A stretch of DNA of 64,000 bases from VRUE01 sp033856275 (GCA_033856275.1 JAWVFJ010000013.1:27568-91567), one strand, 5' to 3'; positions 32,094 to 40,804 are shown, counted from the stretch's first letter. Program-made: numbers and translations. The notes: generated from the letters alone by a model not told the origin.

Positions 32094-32411
32094 ATGAACA
32101 AGCGCTCCTCAGCCTCCACCCGGGTCCTCGCGGTGACCGCACTGGTCGTTGCCTTCGTCGTCGCGGTCGTCGCGATCACCGGCTCTGTGGGTGGCGACGG
32201 CTCAAACGGGTCGGGCGGCAACAAGCACGGCAGCAAGGCAGCGCACAAGACGCACCCCAAAAAGGTGCCCGCCACCTACGAAGTGAAGAGTGGCGACACC
32301 CTGATCTCGATTGCCCACCGCATGGGCGTGCCAGTGGCAACGATCCAGGAACTCAACCCCGAAGTCGACCCGCAGATCCTGATCGCCGGCGAGCAGCTGA
32401 AGTTGCGGTGA
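32094..32411 (+). CDS. Membrane-anchored LysM-domain protein
   Basis: 105 residues: N-terminal transmembrane anchor (VLAVTALVVAFVVAVVAI), Gly/Ser/Lys-rich linker, then one LysM peptidoglycan-binding domain (YEVKSGDTLISIAHRMGVPVATIQELNP). Probably anchored in the membrane with LysM outside. Overlaps the D,D-carboxypeptidase gene by GTGA, suggesting a joint wall function. Confidence 0.88.
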   Translation: MNKRSSASTRVLAVTALVVAFVVAVVAITGSVGGDGSNGSGGNKHGSKAAHKTHPKKVPATYEVKSGDTLISIAHRMGVPVATIQELNPEVDPQILIAGEQLKLR

Positions 32412-33595
32412 TTTGGAAGCGCCCTCGGGGCGCGTTCCTCCTCGCAGTCGCTTTCCTGGGCTTGGCCCTGCCGGCTGGCGCCCTCGCTAAGGGTCCCCCA
32501 ATAGAGGCACGCTCGTGGGCGTTGATCGACGCCCGCAGCGGCGACGTGCTCGTCTCCCACGCCGCCACCAGGCACTTGCCTGTCGCCAGCACCACGAAGC
32601 TGATGACCGCCTACGTCGTCCTGCGCGAGTTGCCGCTCGATCGCATCGTGCGCGCCGCGCCGTATGAGGCCGAATACGGCGAGTCGCTGCTTGGCTTGCG
32701 GCCGGGGCAGCGGATCAGCGTGCGCGACCTGCTCTACGGCCTGATCCTGCGCAGCGGCAACGACGCCGCCTACGACCTGGCCCTTGGGGCGGCTGGTTCC
32801 GAGGCGCGCTTCGTCGCCCAGATGAACCGCTATGCCGCGGCGATCGGGTTGGCCGACACCCACTACGCAAACCCGATCGGGCTCGACCAGCGCGGCAACT
32901 ACTCGAGCGCCGCTGACCTGGCGACGCTGACGCGGCGCCTGCTGGCGATTCCTGCCTTTGCCAAGATCGCCACCGCCCGCAGCGCCGTGCTGCGCAGTGT
33001 GCGGCCGCGACGCCGCATCACGACGATCAACGAACTGCTGCGTATGGCGCCTTGGATTACGGGGGTGAAGACCGGCCATACCTTTGGCGCCCTCTATGTT
33101 CTCGTCGGCTCGGGCCGGCGCAAGGGGATCGACCTGATCTCCGTCGCCGTCGGCGCTCCCACCGACGAAGATCGCTTTCAGGACAACATCAAGCTGCTCG
33201 AGTACGGCTTCTCGCTTTACAAGCGGCGTCTGCCCGTCCATGCCGGCGCAGCCTTGGCCCGTCCCGCGATTCGCTACAGCGGCGGCGAGTTGCCTCTACG
33301 CGCTGCCCGCACGGTTGCCGTCGGCGTCCGGCCCGACCAGCGGATGAGCGTCGCGGTGCGGGCACCGAGCGAAGTCGAGGGAGCGATTCGCCGCGGCGCG
33401 AGCTTGGGATGGGTGAACGTCTACGTCGACGGCAGGAGAGCGGCGACGGTACCGCTGCGGGCCGGGCACTCAATCGAGGAGGCCAGCGTCTTCGAGCGGG
33501 CCGGCAGCTTCCTCGACGACGAGAAGATCCCCGTCGGAATCGCGCTTTGCGTGATACTGATCGGAGCTGTGTTCTTGAGGCGCTTCGCACGATGA
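32408..33595 (+). CDS. dacA: D-alanyl-D-alanine carboxypeptidase (PBP5/DacA-type, S11)
   Basis: 395 residues. Signal peptide; active-site S61-T-T-K64, S116-G-N118 and K221-T-G motifs of penicillin-binding serine peptidases; a C-terminal domain; and a C-terminal membrane segment (IALCVILIGAVFLRR) that keeps it at the outer membrane face. Trims terminal D-Ala from peptidoglycan stems. GTG start overlaps the LysM gene, and the stop overlaps the PfkB kinase start. Confidence 0.93.
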   Translation: MIWKRPRGAFLLAVAFLGLALPAGALAKGPPIEARSWALIDARSGDVLVSHAATRHLPVASTTKLMTAYVVLRELPLDRIVRAAPYEAEYGESLLGLRPGQRISVRDLLYGLILRSGNDAAYDLALGAAGSEARFVAQMNRYAAAIGLADTHYANPIGLDQRGNYSSAADLATLTRRLLAIPAFAKIATARSAVLRSVRPRRRITTINELLRMAPWITGVKTGHTFGALYVLVGSGRRKGIDLISVAVGAPTDEDRFQDNIKLLEYGFSLYKRRLPVHAGAALARPAIRYSGGELPLRAARTVAVGVRPDQRMSVAVRAPSEVEGAIRRGASLGWVNVYVDGRRAATVPLRAGHSIEEASVFERAGSFLDDEKIPVGIALCVILIGAVFLRRFAR

Positions 33596-34548
33596 TCCTC
33601 ACCGTCACCCTCAACGCCGCGATCGATCGCACTGTCGCGGTACCCAACTTCCGTCTCGGCCACCGCCACCGGGCCGTAGAGAGCCGCACCGTGGCGGGCG
33701 GCAAGGGCATCAACGTGGCCCGAGCGCTGAAGCTGCTCGGGCGCCCGACGATCGCGACCGGCTTCGCCGGCGGGCCGACCGGAAACAGGCTGCTGGAACA
33801 GCTGCGCATCGAAGCGGTGCTGACCGATTTCACCCGGATCGCGGCTGAGACGCGGATCAACCTTGCGGTGATCGATCCCACCTCCGGCGAGCAGACAGAG
33901 ATCAATGAGCGCGGTCCGGCCGTCAGCCCCGAGGAGGTCCAGGCTTTCGTCACCCGCCTCGGCTACCTGGCCGACGGCGCCAAGCTCTGCGTCCTTGCCG
34001 GCACCCTGCCCCCTGGCGCCGGTGACGATCTCTACGCCCGTCTGGTCAAGGACCTGACCGAACGCGGTGTGCCGGTCGTGCTCGACGCCGAGGGGGCGGC
34101 GATGCTTGCCGGCCTGCGCGCCGGCGCCTCGATCGTGACGCCGAACGAGCGCGAGGCCGAGGAGTTGGTCGGCCAGGAGTTCGCCGATCGCGACGACCTC
34201 GTGCAGGGCCTTGCCGAGTTGGTCCGCCTCGGTGCCACCGAGGCGGCGATCACGCGGCCGGACGGCTGCGTCGCGGCGATCGGCGAAGGTGCCGAGCGGC
34301 GCTTTCTCGAGGTGCGGACCGAGCCGCTCGATCCCGTCTCCACGGTCGGTTCGGGCGATGCCTTCCTGGCCGGCTACGTGGCCGCCCGCTACGACGGCAG
34401 ACCGGCCGACGAGTGCCTGGCCTATGGGGTCGCCTGCGGCGCCGAGTCGACGCAGCATTTCGGCGCCGGCAGCGTCGATCGCAACCAGGTCGAGCGCCTG
34501 CTCGGCGAGGTCCACGTCCAGGACTTGGAGGTCCCCGCCGAAGTGTAG
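33592..34548 (+). CDS. PfkB-family hexose-phosphate kinase (1-phosphofructokinase-like)
   Basis: 318 residues. Starts MILTVTLNAAIDRT as FruK/LacC-type kinases do; VAGGKGINVARAL substrate loop; STVGSGDAFLAGYVAARYDG anion hole and catalytic Asp. Substrate could be fructose-1-P, tagatose-6-P or fructose-6-P; no PTS genes are adjacent to decide. ATGA overlap with dacA. Confidence 0.85.
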   Translation: MILTVTLNAAIDRTVAVPNFRLGHRHRAVESRTVAGGKGINVARALKLLGRPTIATGFAGGPTGNRLLEQLRIEAVLTDFTRIAAETRINLAVIDPTSGEQTEINERGPAVSPEEVQAFVTRLGYLADGAKLCVLAGTLPPGAGDDLYARLVKDLTERGVPVVLDAEGAAMLAGLRAGASIVTPNEREAEELVGQEFADRDDLVQGLAELVRLGATEAAITRPDGCVAAIGEGAERRFLEVRTEPLDPVSTVGSGDAFLAGYVAARYDGRPADECLAYGVACGAESTQHFGAGSVDRNQVERLLGEVHVQDLEVPAEV

Positions 34549-34581
34549 GCTGGGTTTTCAACGCCACCCTGGAGGACCTAA

Positions 34582-35787
34582 TTGGAGATCGACATCGGTC
34601 GAGGCAAGAAGGGGCGGCGCGCCTACGGATTCGATGACATCGCGATCGTTCCGTCGCGCCGCACCCGCGATCCCGACGACATTGACATCAGCTGGACCCT
34701 TGGCCCCTACCGCTTTGAGTTGCCGCTGGTCGCTTCGGCGATGGACGGAGTGGTCAGCCCCAACACCGCCGTGCTCGTCAACGAGCTGGGCGGGCTTGGT
34801 GTGCTCAACCTCGAGGGCATCTGGACTCGCTTCGAGAACGCCGAGGAGAAGCTGGAGATGGTCGCGGCCGCGCCAAAGCACGAGGCGACGCGGATCATGC
34901 AGGAGATCTACGCCGAGCCGGTCAAGCCGGAGCTGATCGGTCAGCGGATAGCGGAGATCAAGCAGCGTGGCGCCGTCGCCTGTGGCTCGCTGACCCCGCA
35001 GAAAGTGCGTGAGCACTACGAGATCGCGGTTGAGGCGGGGATCGACATCCTCGTCATCCAGGGCACGGTGATCTCCGCCGAACACGTCTCGACCACGGTC
35101 GAGCCGCTCAACCTCAAGGAGTTCATCGCCGAGGTGCCGGTGCCGACCGTCGTCGGCGGCTGCGCCTCCTACTCGACCGGCCTGCACCTGATGCGGACCG
35201 GCGCGGTCGGTGTTCTGGTCGGAGTCGGTCCTGGCGCCGCCTGCACAACCCGCGGTGTGCTCGGCATCGGCGTTCCCCAGGCGACCGCAATCGCCGACGT
35301 CGCCGCGGCGCGCTCCCAGCACATGCTGGAGACGGGGGAGTACGTCAATGTGGTCGCCGATGGCGGCATGCGCACCGGCGGCGACGTCTCCAAGGCGATC
35401 GCCTGTGGGGCGGACTCGGTGATGGTCGGCTCGCCCTTGGCGCGGGCCAAGGAGGCTCCGGGCCGCGGCTTCCACTGGGGGATGGCGACCTTCCATCCTT
35501 CACTGCCGCGCGGTACCCGCGTCTCGACCAAGCAGGACGGCACGCTGGAGGAGATCCTGCTCGGTCCGGCGCAGGAGAACGACGGCACTTTCAACCTGAT
35601 GGGGGCGCTGAAGACTTCGATGGCCACCTGCGGCTACGAGGACATCCGTTCCTTCCAGCGGGCCGAGGTGATGGTCGCGCCGGCGCTGATGAGCGAGGGC
35701 AAGAAGCTGCAGAACGAGCAGTCCGTAGGGATGGGTTCTAATGGCCGGGCGGCGGTTGCGACTGGAGTGGCCGTATCGGATGACTGA
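34582..35787 (+). CDS. guaB3: GuaB3-family IMP dehydrogenase
   Basis: 401 residues, no CBS domains. Catalytic loop Cys C221 in GPGAACTTRGVLGIGVPQ, then VNVVADGGMRTGGDVSKAIACGADSVMVGS. This belongs to the actinobacterial/cyanobacterial GuaB3 group that accompanies or replaces GuaB in GMP synthesis. TTG start with GGAGGA at 34571-34576. Overlaps guaA by eight nt, so IMP to XMP to GMP steps are translated together. Confidence 0.9.
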   Translation: MEIDIGRGKKGRRAYGFDDIAIVPSRRTRDPDDIDISWTLGPYRFELPLVASAMDGVVSPNTAVLVNELGGLGVLNLEGIWTRFENAEEKLEMVAAAPKHEATRIMQEIYAEPVKPELIGQRIAEIKQRGAVACGSLTPQKVREHYEIAVEAGIDILVIQGTVISAEHVSTTVEPLNLKEFIAEVPVPTVVGGCASYSTGLHLMRTGAVGVLVGVGPGAACTTRGVLGIGVPQATAIADVAAARSQHMLETGEYVNVVADGGMRTGGDVSKAIACGADSVMVGSPLARAKEAPGRGFHWGMATFHPSLPRGTRVSTKQDGTLEEILLGPAQENDGTFNLMGALKTSMATCGYEDIRSFQRAEVMVAPALMSEGKKLQNEQSVGMGSNGRAAVATGVAVSDD

Positions 35788-37441
35788 GGACCCCGGCGTG
35801 GTTGGGCCGGCGGGTCCTGTCGCCGCAGGGGACCCACCGCCCCCTGCGGTAGCTAAAGCTTCCTCGGGGGCGGTCCCCCCTGCGACGCCACCCCCCGGCA
35901 AAAGCGCGGTCGAGGAGGTGCTTGTTCTTGATTTCGGGGGGCAGTACTCGCAGTTGATTGCCAGAAGAATCCGCGAGTGTGGGGTGTTTGCCGAGTTGCT
36001 GCCGTCAACGACATCAGTGGCGGCGATTCGCGAGAGGGCTCCTAAGGGACTAGTGCTTTCGGGGGGGCCGGCCTCTGTTTATGAGCCGGGGGCGCCTGCG
36101 TTCCCAACCGAGCTGTTGGATTTGGAGATTCCGATGCTGGGGATTTGTTATGGCATGCAGGCGATGGTCCAGGCGCTCGGCGGACGGGTCGAGGCGGCCG
36201 AGGCGGGAGAGTTCGGCCGTACCGACCTGACCCTCCGCGATGGAGGTGGCCAGCTGCTCGCCGGGCTGCCCAAGGAGCAGCATTGCTGGATGAGCCATCG
36301 CGACGCGGTCTTCGCGCCACCCGAGGGGTTCACCGCACTGGCTTCGAGCCCCGGCTCGCCGGTGGCAGCCTGCGAGTACCCGGGCCGCGGGCTCTACGGC
36401 ATCCAATTCCACCCCGAGGTCGTCCACACGCCCTACGGGACCGAGATCCTCACTCGTTTCCTGCGCGACGTCGCCGGCTGTACCGAGCAGTGGTCGCCGC
36501 AGTCGGTGATCGCCGAACAGGTGGCGAAGATCCAGACGCAGGTGGGGGAGGGCCGGGTGATCTGCGGACTCTCCGGTGGCGTCGACTCCTCGGTTGCCGC
36601 ACTGCTCGTCCACAGGGCGATCGGCGAGCAGCTGACCTGCGTCTTCGTCGACCACGGCCTGATGCGCCTGAACGAGGCCGAGCAGGTCGTCGCCGCCTTC
36701 GAGCAATTCGGCATCCCCCTCGTCCACGTCGAAGCCGAGCAGCGCTTCCTCGACAAGCTCGCCGGGCACGATGAGCCAGAGCGCAAGCGCAAGATCATCG
36801 GCGAGGAGTTCATCCGCGTCTTCGAGGAGGAGGCCGCGAAACTCGAGGACGCCGCCTACCTGGTCCAGGGAACGCTCTACTCCGACGTGATCGAGTCCGG
36901 CGGCAGCGACAACGCGGCGACGATCAAGTCCCACCACAACGTCGGCGGCCTGCCCGAGGACCTCGAGTTCGAGCTGGTCGAGCCGCTGCGGATGCTCTTC
37001 AAGGACGAGGTCCGAGCCGTCGGCGCCGAGCTCGGTCTGCCGGAACGGATGGTCTGGCGCCAGCCCTTCCCCGGCCCCGGCCTGGCGATCCGCATCGTCG
37101 GCGGTGAGGTCAGCAAAGAGCGGCTGGACATCCTCCGCACCGCCGATGCGATCCTGCAGGAGGAGATCCGCGCTGCCGACCTCTACCGCCAGCTCTGGCA
37201 GTCCTTCTGCGTCCTGCCCGTGGTCCGCTCGGTCGGCGTCCAAGGCGACGGTCGCACCTACGCCTACCCGATCGTGATCCGCGCGGTCACCTCCGACGAT
37301 GCGATGACCGCCGACTGGGCGCGCCTCCCCTACGACCTGCTCGAGCGCGTCTCCAACCGGATCATCAACGAGATCACCGACGTAAACCGCGTCGCCTTGG
37401 ATATCTCCTCCAAGCCGCCGGCAACCATCGAGTGGGAGTAA
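35780..37441 (+). CDS. guaA: GMP synthase (glutamine-hydrolysing) with atypical N-terminal extension
   Basis: 553 residues. Class I glutamine amidotransferase (nucleophile C123 in GICYGMQ, H211/E213 in QFHPEV), ATP-pyrophosphatase P-loop SGGVDSS (265-271) and dimerisation domain ending VALDISSKPPATIEWE. Oddities: normal GuaA begins close to EEVLVLDFGGQ, but here about 41 Pro/Ala/Gly-rich residues separate an initial MTE from that block, encoded by GC-rich DNA with internal inverted repeats. Codon use in the next 85 or so codons (AGA, TTG, CTT, ATT, TGT, TTT) differs sharply from the rest of the gene. A GTG at 35918 is the only start without the extension, but it has no spaced ribosome site. 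Confidence 0.92.
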   Translation: MTEDPGVVGPAGPVAAGDPPPPAVAKASSGAVPPATPPPGKSAVEEVLVLDFGGQYSQLIARRIRECGVFAELLPSTTSVAAIRERAPKGLVLSGGPASVYEPGAPAFPTELLDLEIPMLGICYGMQAMVQALGGRVEAAEAGEFGRTDLTLRDGGGQLLAGLPKEQHCWMSHRDAVFAPPEGFTALASSPGSPVAACEYPGRGLYGIQFHPEVVHTPYGTEILTRFLRDVAGCTEQWSPQSVIAEQVAKIQTQVGEGRVICGLSGGVDSSVAALLVHRAIGEQLTCVFVDHGLMRLNEAEQVVAAFEQFGIPLVHVEAEQRFLDKLAGHDEPERKRKIIGEEFIRVFEEEAAKLEDAAYLVQGTLYSDVIESGGSDNAATIKSHHNVGGLPEDLEFELVEPLRMLFKDEVRAVGAELGLPERMVWRQPFPGPGLAIRIVGGEVSKERLDILRTADAILQEEIRAADLYRQLWQSFCVLPVVRSVGVQGDGRTYAYPIVIRAVTSDDAMTADWARLPYDLLERVSNRIINEITDVNRVALDISSKPPATIEWE

Positions 37442-37457
37442 CGGGGTAGGGCACCCG

Positions 37458-38264
37458 GTGCCCTCGTTTGCGGTTTCGATCTCGATCCTTGGGCTCGTTC
37501 AGGCAGCGCTTGTGGCGCTGCCGGCGCCACGGCCACCGCCCGCTTGGATTGGTCGCCTGGGCAGCCCCTGGTGGGCGCTGATCCCGGCGCTCTCGATCGC
37601 GGTCGTGATCGCGATCGTCGAACTCGACTCCGAGTCGGCAACCTGGCTCTCTTACCTGGCGCTGGTCGCGGTGCCGCCGCTTGCCGCTGTCGCACTCGGC
37701 ATCCTGGTGCGAGGCTCGCAACCTTCCTGGGCGCTCGCGGTGGTGCCTCTATTCGCGCTCGCTTGGGCGTCGAAGGACTCGCTCGCCGGGGAGGCGGCGG
37801 CGACCGCGCTTTCGGGGCTTTCATGCATCGCCCTGGGCTGGCTGCTCGTCTCCATGGTCCCGGCCTACTGGCTGCGGCTCGGCGTCTACGCGATGGCGGC
37901 GATCGACACTTGGTTCGTCGCCTCGGATTTGCTCCAAGGCCCCAACGCAGTACTCAGCGCAGCCGCGCCGGCAGGGGACCTGCCGCGCCTGCAGGCCGTC
38001 CACTTCGGCTCTGCGCTGATGGGCTTCGGCGACCTCTTCGTCGCTGCCCTGGTGGGTTGCCTGCTGGCCGGCAATCGCTCTCGCCAGCTCGAAGGCGCGT
38101 TGCTGGTCGCGGTTCTGGTCCTTGCCTTCGACTTGCTCTTCTTCGCCGTCGACGAGCTGCCGGCGACCGTGCCGGTCGCACTCGCGCTTGCCCTCCTCCG
38201 GTGGGGGCGGCTACCGGCAGCCAGGCGCAGCTTGCGCCGCTTCCTCGGGGCAGATCAGCTGTAG
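37458..38264 (+). CDS. Polytopic membrane protein with GxGD-like motif (putative intramembrane aspartyl protease)
   Basis: 268 residues, about eight hydrophobic segments. Two intramembrane acids are spaced as in presenilin/prepilin-peptidase-type proteases: D in YAMAAIDTWFVASDL and D in ALMGFGDLFVAALVG (a GFGD motif), followed by a possible PAL-like turn LPATVPVAL. This is a suggestion only; overall similarity was not tested. GTG start at 37458, 16 nt after guaA. Convergent with the M23 peptidase gene, overlapping ten nt. Confidence 0.55.
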   Translation: MPSFAVSISILGLVQAALVALPAPRPPPAWIGRLGSPWWALIPALSIAVVIAIVELDSESATWLSYLALVAVPPLAAVALGILVRGSQPSWALAVVPLFALAWASKDSLAGEAAATALSGLSCIALGWLLVSMVPAYWLRLGVYAMAAIDTWFVASDLLQGPNAVLSAAAPAGDLPRLQAVHFGSALMGFGDLFVAALVGCLLAGNRSRQLEGALLVAVLVLAFDLLFFAVDELPATVPVALALALLRWGRLPAARRSLRRFLGADQL

Positions 38265-39202
38265 GCGTCCCATTTTTCGAGGTATGGCAGCGGGTCGATT
38301 GGGCTGCCGCCCTCATACCAGCCGGGAGCGGTCCAGATCTCGAAGTGGAGGTGGCAGGCGGTGGCGTCGCCAGTGTCGCCGACGATGCCGATTGGCTGGC
38401 CGGTGCGAACCGCATCGCCGGTCTTCAGCGGCGACGGTTCCGCCAGGTGCGCGTACATGAAGTCGAGCGTGGTGCCCTTGCCATCGATCACGACGTAATT
38501 GCCGGCGGCGTACTGGTAGCCGGCGTACTGGACCGTGCCGCCGCGGGCGGCGACCAGTGGCGTGCCGCAGTCCGCCATCGTGTCCTGGCCCTGGTGAGTG
38601 TGGCCGGAGCGGGCAGCCCCGAAGCGGCCGGCGGCACCGCCGAAGTCGTGTGCTCCCAGCACCGGGAAGGCGTAACCGTAGAGGGCGAAGCCGAGGCTTA
38701 GCGGTTCGCTCGAAGTTGCGACCCGGGCGGCGACTTCAGTGCCGCCCTGTGGCCCGATGCGGAAGCTGTAGCGGCCATTGCGGGCGGGCCGGCCTTCGGC
38801 GGTCGTGCCATCCCAGCGGATCCGAACTTCGCTGTTGGGTTCGACGTCGTTGCGGTAGAAGCTGCGCACCACTTCGCTGGCCGCGTTGACGACGTCGATT
38901 TGCAGGTCGTTCTGCGGTTGGGTGCTGGCGATCGAGAAGCGCACGCTTGGGTAGCGGAAGCCGTAGAAGAACGACTTGCGCGGCGTCGCCTGCGCCGAGA
39001 CCAAGCTCAACGTGCCGGCGCTGGGCGCTTCGCTTGCCGGTGTGCCCGAGGGGCTGCCAGCGGCCGCTGGCACGCTGGCAGCCGTCGGCGCGCCGCCCGT
39101 AGTCGCCGCTGCGCTGGCGGCAAGGCAAAGCATCAACAGCACCGTTGCTGTGAATGTGAACGACATTTCCGCCAACCAAGGCCGGGGTCTATCGACCGCC
39201 AC
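38255..39202 (-). CDS. Secreted M23 (LytM-type) endopeptidase
   Basis: 315 residues. Signal peptide, Ser/Pro/Ala linker, a FlgD-like beta-sandwich (about 85-165) and a C-terminal M23 domain with GHTHQGQD and CHLHFEIW zinc motifs, all ligands present. It should cleave peptidoglycan cross-bridges. GTG at 39202 is preferred since GAGAGGG lies just upstream; ATG at 39166 would shorten the signal peptide's n-region. A c-di-AMP riboswitch ends directly before the ribosome site, a known arrangement for actinobacterial wall hydrolases. Confidence 0.9.
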   Translation of the reverse strand: MAVDRPRPWLAEMSFTFTATVLLMLCLAASAAATTGGAPTAASVPAAAGSPSGTPASEAPSAGTLSLVSAQATPRKSFFYGFRYPSVRFSIASTQPQNDLQIDVVNAASEVVRSFYRNDVEPNSEVRIRWDGTTAEGRPARNGRYSFRIGPQGGTEVAARVATSSEPLSLGFALYGYAFPVLGAHDFGGAAGRFGAARSGHTHQGQDTMADCGTPLVAARGGTVQYAGYQYAAGNYVVIDGKGTTLDFMYAHLAEPSPLKTGDAVRTGQPIGIVGDTGDATACHLHFEIWTAPGWYEGGSPIDPLPYLEKWDAYS

Positions 39203-39210
39203 GTGCCCTC

Positions 39211-39350
39211 TCTTTCGTTCGCCTACGGAGTTAGCTGTCGGGCTCGCGCTGAAAGAGATGCGCTACGACCTTTTCGGCCGATTCGCCCCCGGAACCTGCA
39301 ATGGTTCCTGCGGTTCCTCCGCTCCCTGTCACCTGTGCGGCAGGGATTAG
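39211..39350 (-). promoter_or_regulatory. ydaO-type c-di-AMP riboswitch upstream of M23 peptidase
   Basis: Minus-strand leader carries the conserved ydaO-yuaA stretches in order: GAGCGGAGGAACCG, then GGGGGCGAATC, then GAGCCCGACAGCTAACTCC followed by GTAGGCG. These match the consensus blocks of the class, which in most cases turns expression off when c-di-AMP is high. Limits are approximate. The 3' end lies against the ribosome site of the peptidase gene. Confidence 0.85.
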
Positions 39351-39367
39351 GCAGTTATTGGGGCGGC

Positions 39368-39373
39368 AGTATA
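39368..39373 (-). promoter_or_regulatory. -10 element for the riboswitch-M23 transcript
   Basis: TATACT on the minus strand, about 18 nt upstream of the riboswitch 5' end; predicted transcription start near 39361. No strong -35 was identified. Confidence 0.45.
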
Positions 39374-39441
39374 AGTCCTCAGCCGGCGCCGAGGAATCAG
39401 ACTGCGATCGGGGGCCCGACTGAGGACGAATCAATTCGCCC

Positions 39442-39467
39442 ATGGCTGCGGCCTTCGGCCTCGCCAT
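39442..39467. other. Hairpin between divergent M23 and rplM promoters
   Basis: ATGGC-TGC-GGCC-TTC-GGCC-TC-GCCAT: nearly symmetrical two-part stem with a TTC loop. It lies upstream of the likely rplM -10 (TATGAT, 39501-39506), so it is probably a DNA-level or antisense terminator feature rather than part of the rplM leader. Confidence 0.4.
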
Positions 39468-39515
39468 ATGCGGGAAACCCTGCTGTCGCGCGCAGTTCCC
39501 TATGATCCCCCGCCG

Positions 39516-39950
39516 GTGAAGACCTATGTCGCCACAGCCGCCGATCGCCAGCGTGACTGGTATGTCGTCGATGCCGAGGGCCAGACCCTGGGCCGCTTGG
39601 CGACCCGCATTGCCGACGCTCTGCGCGGCAAGCGCAAGCCCGAGTACACGCCACACGTCGACACCGGCGACTTCATCGTCGTCGTCAACGCCGAGAAGAT
39701 CCACGTCACCGGCGACAAGCTGAACCAGAAGCGCTACTGGCGCCACAGCGGCTACCCCGGCGGGATCAAGTCGCGAACCCTGGCGGAGATGCTCGACCGC
39801 CGCCCCGAGGAGGTCATCCGCAAGGCGGTCAAGGGCATGCTGCCGCGTAACCGCCTTGCCCGCCAGCAACTGACCAAGCTGAAGGTGTATGCGGGCCCGG
39901 ACCATCCCCATGCCGCGCAGCAACCCAAACCGATGGAGATCCAAACTTGA
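39516..39950 (+). CDS. rplM: 50S ribosomal protein L13
   Basis: 144 residues. VKTYVATAADRQRDWYVVDAEGQTLGRLA start and AVKGMLPRNRLARQQLTKLKVYAGPDHPHAAQQP end are typical. GTG at 39516 chosen to fit the family; the likely -10 TATGAT (39501-39506) makes the message nearly leaderless. Followed by rpsI with a four-base overlap, the universal L13-S9 pair. Confidence 0.95.
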   Translation: MKTYVATAADRQRDWYVVDAEGQTLGRLATRIADALRGKRKPEYTPHVDTGDFIVVVNAEKIHVTGDKLNQKRYWRHSGYPGGIKSRTLAEMLDRRPEEVIRKAVKGMLPRNRLARQQLTKLKVYAGPDHPHAAQQPKPMEIQT

Positions 39951-40804
39951 TCGACGAGCCGCAGGACAGCGAGACCTCAGAGGAGCAGGACGACGTAGCC
40001 GAGGGCTCAGCGGATCAGCCCGCGGATCCTGTCGCGGCAGAGGACTCCTCGTCCCCGCAGGCTGCGGGCAAGGAGCCCACCGCCACGCCACCCGCGGGAG
40101 ATCCGTCTGAGGCTCAGGACGAGGGCCCCGCGGCCGAAGGAGATGCCGCGGAGGAGCCTGTTGCGGAGGAGCAAGCTGCCGAGGAGCCCCAGGCCGAGGC
40201 TGAGAAGCCCAAAGCCGAGGAGAAGAAAAAAGATGTGATTCCGGGAGCTGACCTGGAGCCGATCGCGGTTGAGTCGCAGGAGCGGCCGCTTAGCGCTGAG
40301 GAGCAGGCTCGCAAGGAAGCGGAAGAGGAGGAGCGGGCCAAGCGCGAGGCCGAGCTGACCGGTGAGGCCGAGGAGGAGCCGAGCGCCGCGAGCCGGGCGC
40401 CGGCGAAGATGGAGGGCGACGCCCGCTACCTCGCCACCGGCAAGCGCAAAACTTCGATCGCCCGCGTCACCCTGCTGCCCGGTAGCGGCAAGATCGAGAT
40501 CAACAAGCGGGCGCTGGAGGAGTTCTTTCCCCGCCCGCTGCATCAAACAATCGCGCGGCAGCCGCTCACAATCACCGGTTACGAGGGCAGCGTCGACGTT
40601 CGCGTTCGGGTCCACGGCGGCGGCATCAGCGGCCAGGCCGGCGCGGTGCGCCACGGCATCGCCCGAGCGCTCACCGAGGTCGATCCGGAGCTGCGCGGTG
40701 AGCTCAAGCGGCGCGGCTTCCTGACCCGCGATGCGCGGGCCAAGGAGCGCAAGAAGGCCGGCCTCAAGAAGGCGCGCAAGCGGCCGCAGTTCTCGAAGCG
40801 TTAG
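39947..40804 (+). CDS. rpsI: 30S ribosomal protein S9 with long acidic N-terminal extension
   Basis: 285 residues, more than twice the usual 130. The S9 domain occupies about 156-285 (YLATGKRKTSIARVTLLPGSG ... KKARKRPQFSKR, with the conserved C-terminal SKR that reaches the P-site tRNA). Residues 1-155 are low-complexity, rich in Glu, Ala and Pro and strongly acidic. TTG start overlapping the rplM stop. The extension could be trimmed or act as an intramolecular chaperone for the basic domain; both are inference. An internal start at ATG before EGDARYLATG is the alternative. Confidence 0.9.
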   Translation: MIDEPQDSETSEEQDDVAEGSADQPADPVAAEDSSSPQAAGKEPTATPPAGDPSEAQDEGPAAEGDAAEEPVAEEQAAEEPQAEAEKPKAEEKKKDVIPGADLEPIAVESQERPLSAEEQARKEAEEEERAKREAELTGEAEEEPSAASRAPAKMEGDARYLATGKRKTSIARVTLLPGSGKIEINKRALEEFFPRPLHQTIARQPLTITGYEGSVDVRVRVHGGGISGQAGAVRHGIARALTEVDPELRGELKRRGFLTRDARAKERKKAGLKKARKRPQFSKR

